Below are positions 17,341 to 24,397 of a stretch of DNA of 64,000 nt, one piece after another. The position numbers and the translations under genes are program-made. The notes beneath the pieces are model-generated. The model did not search any database. It was not told the DNA's origin and saw nothing but the letters and a program-made list of their open reading frames with translations. Origin of the DNA: Dactylosporangium aurantiacum (GTDB lineage: Bacteria > Actinomycetota > Actinomycetes > Mycobacteriales > Micromonosporaceae); the NCBI RefSeq assembly GCF_000716715.1, contig NZ_JNYJ01000003.1:1-64000 (forward strand). The letters run 5' to 3'. Each line of letters begins with the position of its first letter. Within the stretch, counting starts at the first letter, position 1.

Positions 17341-17601
17341 ATGCGTGAGGTGCGCAAGGAGCGGGTCACGGTGACGATGCCCGCCGATGAGGCCGCTGCG
17401 GTGCGGCGGTTCGTGGACGCGGGTGGCGCGGAGTCGGTGTCGGCGTATGTCGCCGAGGCGGTGCGGGGCCGGTTGGCCAGGGACCGGGCGCTGCTGGCGT
17501 TGAACGAGCTGTTCGCGCGGCGGGGCGTGCGCATGGATCCCGAGCACCACGCGTGGGCGCGTGAGGTGCTGGGGGTGGCACCCGCCGGGCCGGTGTCGTG
17601 A
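17341..17601 (+). CDS. VapB/ParD-like antitoxin
   Basis: An 86-aa protein. The N-terminal KERVTVTMPADEAAAVRRFVDAGGAESVSAYVAEAVRGRL is the beta-strand/helix/helix pattern of a ribbon-helix-helix DNA-binding antitoxin. The C-terminal half would wrap around the toxin. Its TGA overlaps the GTG of the downstream PIN-like gene by 4 bp, the usual antitoxin-first coupled arrangement. By analogy it should repress its own operon; the promoter region upstream is short (107 nt). Confidence 0.72.
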   Translation: MREVRKERVTVTMPADEAAAVRRFVDAGGAESVSAYVAEAVRGRLARDRALLALNELFARRGVRMDPEHHAWAREVLGVAPAGPVS

Positions 17602-17999
17602 CCGCGGTGGGCGGGCGCATCCTGGACAGCTCGGCGATCCTGGGGTTCGTAGCCGGGACGCCGTACAGTTCGGCGATCGTGTGGCACGCGGTGGACCAGG
17701 GTGTGGTGCTCGCGGTGCCGGCGGCGGCGCTGGCCGAGGCGTGGGCGCAGACCTCCCCCAAGGACTATGACGTGATCAAGGTGCTGCTCAGCCTGCCGGT
17801 GGTCGTCGTGGACGACCTGACCGCCGCGGACGCCGTGGACAGTGGCGCGCTGTTCGGCGGCGACGGCGGTCCCGCGTTGATCGCCGCAGCTCATGTGGTA
17901 CGCCGCGCGCAGGCCCGACCCGGTTGGGCCATCGTCACGGACCGCCCGGAGGTGCTGCGCACCCTCGATCCGCACGCGGAGATCGACGAGCTGCCCTGA
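17598..17999 (+). CDS. VapC-like PIN-domain toxin (probable RNase)
   Basis: A 133-aa protein with a plausible PIN fold. The first acidic position is in GRILDSSAILGFV, the second in VPAAALAEAWA (Glu), further acids lie around TAADAVDSGALFGGD, and AHVVRRAQARPGWAIVTDRPEVLRTL fits the last strand (T-D-x-x-x). PIN toxins cleave tRNA or rRNA with Mg2+. The third acidic residue (usually DxxxA) is less clear than in classic VapC, so activity is not assured. It is coupled to the antitoxin by a GTGA overlap. Confidence 0.65.
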   Translation: MTAVGGRILDSSAILGFVAGTPYSSAIVWHAVDQGVVLAVPAAALAEAWAQTSPKDYDVIKVLLSLPVVVVDDLTAADAVDSGALFGGDGGPALIAAAHVVRRAQARPGWAIVTDRPEVLRTLDPHAEIDELP

Positions 18000-18030
18000 G
18001 CACTCGATCTTGTCGTACGGTGTGTCGCGT

Positions 18031-18078
18031 TCGAAAATGTCATACCCGACTGGTAGAACGATTCCGACACATGTTCGA
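18031..18078. promoter_or_regulatory. inverted repeat flanking the promoter of the DUF6319-like gene
   Basis: TCGAAAATGT (18031-18040) and ACATGTTCGA (18069-18078) are inverted copies with one mismatch in ten, 28 nt apart, with a possible -10 (TAGAAC, 18054-18059) between them. The right half contains GTTCGA, half of an actinobacterial LexA box, but the other half does not fit. Confidence 0.35.
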
Positions 18079-18092
18079 TTGAGGAGGGTGCG

Positions 18093-18926
18093 ATGGTTGC
18101 CGCGCGGACCGCGGCCGGGGGTTTGTCGACGGTGGAGCTGGAGCAGATCCGGGACACCCTCGCGGCCGGCCGGAAGCCGAAGGTCGTGTTCACTGAGTCT
18201 GCCGGCCAGATCGCCGGGCAGCTCGGCCAGGTCGTGCAGCTGACCGACCCTGAGCTGTCCGAGGAGTGGGTCGTCGTCCGGTTCGGCCGTGACGAGCTGC
18301 CCTTCTCCCCCGCCGACTTGAAGATCGCTCCGAAGGCGGCGCCGGCGCGTCGCACCCCGACCGTTCCAGCCCCTCGTGAGGAGACCTCTGTGGCCGCGCC
18401 GTCCACCGTCGAGCAGCCTGCCGTGTCCCCGCCGGTCGACGGTGCCGCTGAGCCCGCCCCCGCTCCCGCCGCCGACGCGCCGACCGGCGCGGTGAAGGAC
18501 GCGGCGGCGGCTGGGAAGGACGCGGCGGCGGCTGGGAAGGACGCCGGTAAGGACAGCATCTCGGATGCCAAGGAGAAGGAGCCGGTGAAGGAGTCTGCTG
18601 GAGTGCCCGCGCCGAGGGCGACGCCGGCGAAGAAGGCCGCGGCGAAGCCGAAGGCGCCGGCCGGGCTGACGGTGACGCTCGCGTATGCCGACGGCGAGTG
18701 GACGGTCGCGGCCAACCAGGGCTCGAAGGCCCTCGCGAAGCCGTATGTCATCAAGGCCAGCGAGGCGCTGAAGATGGTCGGCATGCTCGACGTGCCGGGC
18801 GTGCACGAGGCGGTCGAGGAGATCGTGTCCGCGGCCCGGGCCGAGGCGGAGTCGCAGGCGGAGCGGCTGCGGGCGGAGCTGGCCGAGATCGAGGCCCGGC
18901 TCGCGGAGCTGCGCGAGGCGGAGTAG
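18093..18926 (+). CDS. DUF6319-like protein with a lysine/alanine-rich linker
   Basis: A 277-aa protein in three parts. Residues 1-~85 (GGLSTVELEQIRDTLAAGRKPKVVFTES, then QIAGQLGQVVQLTDPEL and VVVRFGRDELPFSPADLK) match what I recall of DUF6319 family proteins. Residues ~90-190 are a Pro/Ala/Lys linker containing repeats of AAAGKDA and the histone-H1-like stretch ATPAKKAAAKPKAPA. Residues ~190-277 hold a short folded segment (LTVTLAYADGEWTVAAN) and a C-terminal coiled coil (AARAEAESQAERLRAELAEI). The basic linker suggests nucleic-acid contact, but function is unknown. GAGGAGGG lies 5-6 nt before ATG 18093. Confidence 0.72.
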   Translation: MVAARTAAGGLSTVELEQIRDTLAAGRKPKVVFTESAGQIAGQLGQVVQLTDPELSEEWVVVRFGRDELPFSPADLKIAPKAAPARRTPTVPAPREETSVAAPSTVEQPAVSPPVDGAAEPAPAPAADAPTGAVKDAAAAGKDAAAAGKDAGKDSISDAKEKEPVKESAGVPAPRATPAKKAAAKPKAPAGLTVTLAYADGEWTVAANQGSKALAKPYVIKASEALKMVGMLDVPGVHEAVEEIVSAARAEAESQAERLRAELAEIEARLAELREAE

Positions 18927-18940
18927 GCGCCGGGGAGTCC

Positions 18941-18976
18941 TCCGGGAGACGCAGAGGCAGGCCTGCGTCTCCCGGA
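18941..18976 (+). terminator. perfect 14-bp hairpin terminator
   Basis: TCCGGGAGACGCAG and its exact reverse complement separated by 8 nt, beginning 15 nt after the stop at 18926. Confidence 0.78.
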
Positions 18977-19271
18977 CTGCGCCGGAATGCATTGCCTGAA
19001 GGTGTCCCGGCGGCCGGGCGGTCGGAGGGCAGCCGGGCGGGGCACGGAGCGGGTCAGCCGGGTCGGCGGTCGGGTCGGCGGTCGGGTCGGCGGTCGGGTG
19101 GAAGTCGAGTCGCGGTCGAGGGCGAGCACCGTCCGCCGGGGCGGGCGCTTGCCGTGGGCGGGTGTGGTGCCGGGTCGTCGGCGGGTGTCGGCGGTCCGGC
19201 AGAGGGATTTGCGTTGTCGCGTGGCGGCGTTACCGTTCCATGGTCGATTTCGGACTCAACGGTGGCGGGGC
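18977..19271. other. gene-free stretch upstream of plsC-like gene
   Basis: About 295 nt without a credible gene. It contains a 12-bp tandem repeat (19061-19096) and a possible promoter: TACCGT at 19231-19236 would start transcription about 30 nt before ATG 19272. Confidence 0.55.
19061..19096. repeat. 12-bp tandem repeat, three copies, intergenic
   Basis: GGTCGGCGGTCG three times in a row, followed by a partial GGT. Confidence 0.85.
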
Positions 19272-20414
19272 ATGACGGACGTGGAGCAGGGCGCGGCTGA
19301 CCCCGTGGCGGATGGTGGAGCGCCGGGCGTTCGGGTGGACCTCTCCCCCGCTGGATCAGTGGACGCCGTCGGCGTCGCGGGTGCCAGCACTGCCACCGGG
19401 TCCGATGCCGGTGCTGCCGACGCAACCGCGGAGGCGACCGGCAGTGCCGCGGCGGCCGGCAGTAACACCGCCGACGTGGCCCGCGCTGAGGTCGGCGGAG
19501 ACGCGGCCGGCGGTGCCGCGGCGGCCAACGCTGCCGTCAGCCGGGACACCGTGGCCGGCGGCTCGGTCGGCGCCGGCATGGGCGCCGGCATGGGCGCCGG
19601 CATGGGCGCCGGCGGTGTGGTCACTGGTGGTGCAGCGGCCGTCGCCGCGGTGGGTGGTGGGCGGTGGCGGGTGCCGCTGACGTGGCGGGTGTTGCTGTTC
19701 CTCGCCAGGATCGTGGTGATGCCGGTGGCGCGGTTGCGGGTCACCGGGGACGTGCCGGCGGCGTTGCGGGACGGGCCGGTGATGTTCGCGGCGAACCATG
19801 TCGGGCCGTTCGATCCGGTGGCGGTGACGGCGGCGTGTCGGGTGGCGCGGTTGGCGCCGCGGTTGATGGCGACGGGTGGGTTGTTCCGGGCGCCGGTGGT
19901 GGGGGCGGTGATGCGGGCCGCCGGGCACATCCGGATCAACCGGCGGCAGGCGGACGTCGGGGACGCCGTGGATGTGGTGGCCGGGGCGCTGGCGGTGGGG
20001 TCGCATGTGCTGGGGTACCCGGAGGGGCGCATCACGCTGGATCCGGGGATGTGGCCGGAGCGGGGCAAGACGGGGATGGCGCGGGTGGCGTTGCGCACGG
20101 GGGTGCCGGTGGTGCCGGTGGCGCAGTGGGGGGCGCACGAGGTCGCGGCGTGGGGTGGGTTCGGGCCGACGGTGCGCACGTTGGTGCGGTCGTTGCTGCG
20201 CCGGCCGGTGGTGCGGGTGCATTTCGGGGCGCCGGTGGACCTGTCGGATCTGGACGCGGCGGTGCCGGGGGCGGCGCAGCGGGCCACGGACCGGATCATC
20301 GACGCGATCACGGCGGAGCTGGTGAAGCTGCGGGTGGATGAGCCTCGGCTGCCGCGGTACGTGGACCCGGTCAGGCCGTTGTCGACGCAGCGGCGGCACC
20401 GGCCCCAGCGGTAG
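19272..20414 (+). CDS. PlsC-type 1-acylglycerol-3-phosphate acyltransferase
   Basis: A 380-aa membrane-associated acyltransferase. The first ~130 residues are low-complexity Ala/Gly/Thr sequence, including a GAGM tandem repeat. A hydrophobic helix (TWRVLLFLARIVVMPVARL) precedes the catalytic NHVGPFD (the H-x4-D motif) and YPEGRITLDPG (motif III, normally FPEGTRS). The acyltransferase core alone is about 240 aa, so the long N-terminal tail is unusual. It makes phosphatidic acid from lysophosphatidate and acyl donors. Codon choice is strikingly G-ending (GTG, GCG, TTG). The 3' end overlaps the convergent GNAT gene by 44 bp. Confidence 0.85.
   Translation: MTDVEQGAADPVADGGAPGVRVDLSPAGSVDAVGVAGASTATGSDAGAADATAEATGSAAAAGSNTADVARAEVGGDAAGGAAAANAAVSRDTVAGGSVGAGMGAGMGAGMGAGGVVTGGAAAVAAVGGGRWRVPLTWRVLLFLARIVVMPVARLRVTGDVPAALRDGPVMFAANHVGPFDPVAVTAACRVARLAPRLMATGGLFRAPVVGAVMRAAGHIRINRRQADVGDAVDVVAGALAVGSHVLGYPEGRITLDPGMWPERGKTGMARVALRTGVPVVPVAQWGAHEVAAWGGFGPTVRTLVRSLLRRPVVRVHFGAPVDLSDLDAAVPGAAQRATDRIIDAITAELVKLRVDEPRLPRYVDPVRPLSTQRRHRPQR
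19569..19613 (+). repeat. 12-bp in-frame tandem repeat in plsC-like gene
   Basis: GGCGCCGGCATG three times plus a 9-bp partial copy, encoding GAGM repeats in the N-terminal tail. A length-variable but frame-neutral element. Confidence 0.85.
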
Positions 20415-20910
20415 GCGGGCGCAGCATGAAGACGTCGACCGGGTCCTCGGTTTCGACGGTGAAGCCGTGCCGGGCGTACAGGCGCCGGGCGGGACTGCCC
20501 TGCAGCACGTTGAGCCGCACGGGCGTCCCTGCTTCGTCGCCGCGGCGCAGGATGTCGCGCAGGACGGTGGTGCCGATGCCGTGGCCCTGGGCGTGGGTGG
20601 CGAGGTAGAAGTGCTCCAGCCACCAGCACTCCCCCGCCGGCGGGGATGCCGGGCGGACCGCGACGCACCCGGCGAACACCCCGCCGGTCTCGATGATGGT
20701 GGTGTGGTCCGGGTCGTACGTGTCGCGCAGCCGTTGCCGGACGCGGTGCTCGTCGTACCGGCCGAGCCGTGACAGGTCGGGGCGCAGGACGGCGGCGCGC
20801 AGCTCGGCGATGGGTGTGACGTCGGCGGGGGTGGCGGGGCGCGTCGTCCAGGGCGGGGCCACGCCAGCAGTCCGAGGCGGAGTGATGCCAGGAGTCCGGA
20901 GCGGGCTCAC
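20371..20910 (-). CDS. GNAT-family N-acetyltransferase
   Basis: A 179-aa acetyl-CoA-dependent acetyltransferase. The acetyl-CoA pyrophosphate-binding motif A is LATHAQGHGIGTTVLRDI (Q-x-x-G-x-G), preceded by WWLEHFYL (strand 4) and followed by RLYARHGFTVE (motif B). The start at GTG 20910 has CATACT on the minus strand ending 6 nt upstream. Substrate unknown. It converges on plsC with a 44-bp overlap of the coding ends. Confidence 0.82.
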   Translation of the reverse strand: MSPLRTPGITPPRTAGVAPPWTTRPATPADVTPIAELRAAVLRPDLSRLGRYDEHRVRQRLRDTYDPDHTTIIETGGVFAGCVAVRPASPPAGECWWLEHFYLATHAQGHGIGTTVLRDILRRGDEAGTPVRLNVLQGSPARRLYARHGFTVETEDPVDVFMLRPPTAGAGAAAASTTA

Positions 20911-20916
20911 GGCGGG

Positions 20917-20922
20917 AGTATG
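20917..20922 (-). promoter_or_regulatory. -10-like hexamer, leaderless start of GNAT gene
   Basis: CATACT (minus strand) ends 6 nt before GTG 20910; weaker than the TANNNT examples. Confidence 0.35.
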
Positions 20923-20956
20923 GCAGGGGTGGGCCGGCCGGGACCGGCCCGCGCGG

Positions 20957-21508
20957 TCAGCCGCCTTCGCGGCGCATCCGCAGGTAGGCCAGGACCGCCT
21001 CGCGGGTGGTGCGCACGCCGAGGACTTCGCGGGCCTCGGCGATGCGCCGGTTCGCGGTGCGCAGGGACAGGAACTCCGCGGCGGCCGCGGCGGCGATGGT
21101 CTCGCCGCCGGCGAGGCGTTCCAGCAGGGCGCGTTGCTCGGGGGCGAGTTGGGGGCCGCCGGCGTCGGGTTCGGGTCCGGTGCCGAGGTCGGTGTCGGGG
21201 TCGGTGGTGACGGGGCCGATGCGGGCGAGGTCGGCGAGCAGGGCCCGGCCGATGTCGCCGCCGGTGTCGCAGATGGCGACGATGCCGGCGCCGCGGGCGG
21301 CGGCGAGCAGGGCGAGCTCGGCGGTGTCGGCCTCGGCGACCCGCCCGTAGAGGGCGAGGCGTGCGTCGGAGACGTCCCAGGCCTGGTCGGTGAGGGCGAA
21401 CCCTTCGCGGGTCGTCCAGCCGGCGCGGGCGAGCCGGCGCAGCACGGTGGTCGCGTCGCCGCCGGACGCGACCACGTAGCGGGGTGCGTGTGCGGGGTCG
21501 CCCGCCAT
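20957..21508 (-). CDS. hypothetical protein with LuxR-like C-terminal helix-turn-helix
   Basis: A 183-aa protein. The C-terminal ~60 residues (LAPEQRALLERLAGGETIAAAAAAEF, then LSLRTANRRIAEAREVLGVRTTREAVLAYL) follow the LuxR/GerE HTH pattern, with recognition helix TANRRIAEARE. The N-terminal ~100 residues are Ala-rich with no receiver-domain aspartates I can identify. It lies 118 nt downstream of the large LuxR-type ATPase gene on the same strand, so the two may act together. DNA binding is inference. Confidence 0.65.
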   Translation of the reverse strand: MAGDPAHAPRYVVASGGDATTVLRRLARAGWTTREGFALTDQAWDVSDARLALYGRVAEADTAELALLAAARGAGIVAICDTGGDIGRALLADLARIGPVTTDPDTDLGTGPEPDAGGPQLAPEQRALLERLAGGETIAAAAAAEFLSLRTANRRIAEAREVLGVRTTREAVLAYLRMRREGG

Positions 21509-21626
21509 CAGCGGCCCTGACCGGGTGTCTGACCGGTGGCGTCGCCGGTCGGTCGGGGCGGTTCAGCGGGTGTCATCCGCCAACGATGCGGTGTTGGGGT
21601 GCTCACGCACAAGTGGACACCATTAC

Positions 21627-24155
21627 TCATCCAAGTTCCTCGATTGCGAGCGCGGCGGCTTCGGTGCGGGTGCGGGCGCCGAGCTTGCGCATCCCGGAGC
21701 GGATGTGGGTCTCGACCGTTTCGCGGGAGATGCCGAGCTGCCCGGCGATGCGGCGGGTCGGTTCGCCGTTGGCGACGAGCCGCAGCACGTCGCGTTCCCG
21801 GTCGGTGAGGTCGTCGCCGGCGCGCCGGCCGCGGGTGTCGCGGCGGATCGAGTGCCGGCGCAGCGCGCGGCGGGCCCGGCCGAGCAGCACGACGAGCCCG
21901 GCCTCCTCGGCGAGGCGTTCGGCCTCCAGCAGCGGCGGCACGGCCAGTTCGGCGTCGTCCTCCAGCAGCCCCTGGGCGAGCAGGCAGCGGACCTCCTCGC
22001 GGCGGGCGAGGTCGTGCCAGGCGGCGGCGGCCGCGGCGAACAGGTCGGGGGCCTTCCACGCGTCGAGGGTCGCGGCGACCGCGGCGAGGGGCCGGTCCCC
22101 GGCGTCGCCGGCGGCCAGGGCGGTGTCCCCGGCGTCGTAGGCGGCCCACCGGGCGGTGATCCGGCGCAGCCCGTCGACGAGCGGCGGGGCGGGCAGGTCA
22201 CCGGCGCGTCCGGCGGCGTGGTCGGGCTGCCCGTCCAGCCAGGCGGCCTCGCGGGTGACCCAGTCCAGGACCGGTCCGGTCGAGGAGGGCCGGCCGCCGA
22301 GCGCGTCGAGGCGGGCCCGGGCCGGGGCGAGCAGCCCACCGTCGGCCTCGGCGAGGCTGGCGGCGGCGACGGCGTAGCCGCGGGCGACGGCCGGCAGGGT
22401 CCGGTCGGTGAGGTCACCGGCGCGGCGGACCACCTCGTCGATCTCCTCGCCGCGCAGCGCGTCGCACCACAGTTGCGCGGCGATGAACCGGGTCTGCCAC
22501 GAGTAGGCGAGGTCACCGGCGCAGGCGGCGGCGGCCGCGGCGGCGGCGTTGGACGCCTCGGCCAGCCGCGCGTCGGCGGTGAGGGTCTCCACCAGCAGCC
22601 ATGCCGACCAGCGGGCGGCGAGCACGTCACCGGCCTGCCCGGCGGCGGACGCGGCGGACGCGAGGCCGTACTCCCAGCCGGGGCGCCGGGTGCCGGCGCG
22701 GACCGCGGCGATCGCGGCGCGCAGCCCAGGGTGGGCGGGCGCGTCGCCGTGCACGCCGAGGAGCTCCTCGGCGCGGCTGAGCGCGGCGTCGGGGTCGGTG
22801 GACAGGGTCGCGAGCAGCCGGACCCGGTCGCGGGCGCCGAGGACGTCGGCGGGCGCGTCGTCCGGCACGTCGGTGACGGCGGTGGCGGCGGCGGCCGCGT
22901 TGCCCTGCTGCAACAGTGCCTCACCGCGCAGGACCGCGCCGACGGCGCCGATGGCCGGGTCGGTGACGGCGTCCGCGTCCAGCACCCGCAGGCAGGAGCC
23001 GGGCCGGCCGGCGGCGAGGGCGGCGCGGGCCGCTTCGAGGCGCACGTCCGCGGCGGCGGTGACGCCGGGCAGGTCACAGGCGAGCAGCAGCAGCTCGGCG
23101 CGTTCCCCGGTCGATGCGGCGGTACGGGCGGCGCGGACCGCGACCTGGTAGGCGTCGCCGGACGCGCCGGCGGCGGCGAGGTGCCGGGCCGCTTCCCGGG
23201 GCGGGACGAGACCGGCGAGGCGCCGGTGCAGCGCGACCCGTTCGGCGGGCTCGAGCAGGCCGGCGGCGACCTCGGCGGTGTACGGCGACACCGGCGCGGC
23301 GATCCCGGCGGCGTCGACCTCGACCAGGCCGGTCGCGGTGAGCTCGGTGATGCCTTCGCCGAGGACGGTCGCGGTGACGGGCCGGCCGAGCAGGCCCAGC
23401 GCGGCCATGGCGGTGCGTGCGGGCCGGTTGAGGTCGGCGAGGGCACCGGCGACGGTGTAGGCGAGGCCCTTATCGGAGTCCTGCGGGGTGCCGCCCTGCG
23501 CGACGTGCTTGGCCAGGGCGGTCACGGCGAGCGGGACACCCCCGGCGCGGCGGACCAGGTCGGCCACGACGGTGGTGGACGCGCCGGGCGCGATCTGCCG
23601 CACGAGCGCGGCCGCGGCGTCGGCCGGCATCGCGGGCACGTTCAGCCACGCCGTGGCGGCGGCGCGCAGGACCTGTTCGGCGTCGCCGGGCAGCCGGTGC
23701 GGCGTACGTAACGTGACGGCTATCCGACAGTGCTCGGCGATGGCCGGCAACGCGGCGATCGTGAGCGGATCCGCCCACTGCAGGTCATCCAGGAGCAGCA
23801 GACCGTGACGGACGCGGGACCTGACGGCCTCGGCGAGCAGCGGCGCCTCATGTGACGGCAGTCGCACCCGCACCGCCCGGGACAGCGGCAACGCCGGCAC
23901 GCCACGCAACATCGCCAGGGCACCACCGGCGAACACGGCCCCGCGGAACGTCTCGCCGAGCCGTTTCAGCACCGTCGAGCGGCCCGTGCCGGGCGCCCCC
24001 GCGATGACCACCAGACCGGGGTTACGCAGGGCGTCGACCGCTGCGGCGACCAGGTCGGCGGGCGGCCACGCGGCCGCGCCCACCGTCGCCCGGCCGACCG
24101 TCGCAGCGACCGGCCCGGCCCCGGCGCCTGGCTCGTCAGTCGGTGCCTCAGGCAC
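21627..24155 (-). CDS. large LuxR-family (LAL-like) ATPase transcriptional regulator
   Basis: An 842-aa regulator: N-terminal AAA/STAND ATPase, a long helical repeat (TPR-like) middle and a C-terminal LuxR HTH (LTDRERDVLRLVANGEPTRR, then RETVETHIRSGMRKLGA). The P-loop reads GAPGTGRST (about residues 53-61), with Arg in place of the usual Walker A Lys. Walker B is GLLLLDDLQWAD. GTG 24155 was chosen because GGAGG lies 6 nt upstream. The gene is divergent from the dynamin/GrpE operon, and an 18-bp palindrome sits 32 nt before its start, so it is the obvious candidate regulator of that operon. The inducer is unknown. Confidence 0.85.
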   Translation of the reverse strand: MPEAPTDEPGAGAGPVAATVGRATVGAAAWPPADLVAAAVDALRNPGLVVIAGAPGTGRSTVLKRLGETFRGAVFAGGALAMLRGVPALPLSRAVRVRLPSHEAPLLAEAVRSRVRHGLLLLDDLQWADPLTIAALPAIAEHCRIAVTLRTPHRLPGDAEQVLRAAATAWLNVPAMPADAAAALVRQIAPGASTTVVADLVRRAGGVPLAVTALAKHVAQGGTPQDSDKGLAYTVAGALADLNRPARTAMAALGLLGRPVTATVLGEGITELTATGLVEVDAAGIAAPVSPYTAEVAAGLLEPAERVALHRRLAGLVPPREAARHLAAAGASGDAYQVAVRAARTAASTGERAELLLLACDLPGVTAAADVRLEAARAALAAGRPGSCLRVLDADAVTDPAIGAVGAVLRGEALLQQGNAAAAATAVTDVPDDAPADVLGARDRVRLLATLSTDPDAALSRAEELLGVHGDAPAHPGLRAAIAAVRAGTRRPGWEYGLASAASAAGQAGDVLAARWSAWLLVETLTADARLAEASNAAAAAAAACAGDLAYSWQTRFIAAQLWCDALRGEEIDEVVRRAGDLTDRTLPAVARGYAVAAASLAEADGGLLAPARARLDALGGRPSSTGPVLDWVTREAAWLDGQPDHAAGRAGDLPAPPLVDGLRRITARWAAYDAGDTALAAGDAGDRPLAAVAATLDAWKAPDLFAAAAAAWHDLARREEVRCLLAQGLLEDDAELAVPPLLEAERLAEEAGLVVLLGRARRALRRHSIRRDTRGRRAGDDLTDRERDVLRLVANGEPTRRIAGQLGISRETVETHIRSGMRKLGARTRTEAAALAIEELG

Positions 24156-24186
24156 TTCTCGCCTCCATTCGTGGCACGAACATGGG

Positions 24187-24204
24187 ATCCTGCGCGCGCA
24201 GGAT
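24187..24204. promoter_or_regulatory. 18-bp perfect palindrome in the LuxR/dynamin divergent promoter region
   Basis: ATCCTGCGC joined directly to its exact reverse complement GCGCAGGAT, 32 nt upstream of the regulator start and 64 nt upstream of the first operon ORF. Size and symmetry suit a dimeric LuxR-type HTH. Confidence 0.6.
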
Positions 24205-24267
24205 ATTCGTAATGTGTGTGCCGTACGTGCGTGACATGACGGTTCTGATTCCACCCGGGAGCGAGTA

Positions 24268-24393
24268 ATGAGCGAGGACCACCCCTTGGAACCCCGAGGG
24301 TACGTCGGCATTCTGGCTGAACACACCGGCCTCGCGGTGTCGGTGATCAGTCTCCCCGGGGACGTATCAGCGGCCAGCGCGGTGCAGGGCTGA
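24268..24393 (+). CDS. 41-aa ORF leading the dynamin operon
   Basis: ATG 24268 has GGGAG 7 nt upstream, a better ribosome-binding site than the next gene has. The product begins MSEDHPLEPRGYVGILAEHT and ends with a mildly hydrophobic segment; no family recognised. The TGA (24391-24393) is 4 nt before GTG 24398 of the GTPase, so translation of this ORF would feed that gene. It could be a true small component or a coupling leader. Confidence 0.5.
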   Translation: MSEDHPLEPRGYVGILAEHTGLAVSVISLPGDVSAASAVQG

Positions 24394-24397
24394 CGAC

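Noticed and set aside
18055..18080. LexA/SOS box before the DUF6319-like gene
   Set aside because: Only one half (GTTCGA) fits the actinobacterial consensus; the other half mismatches at several positions.
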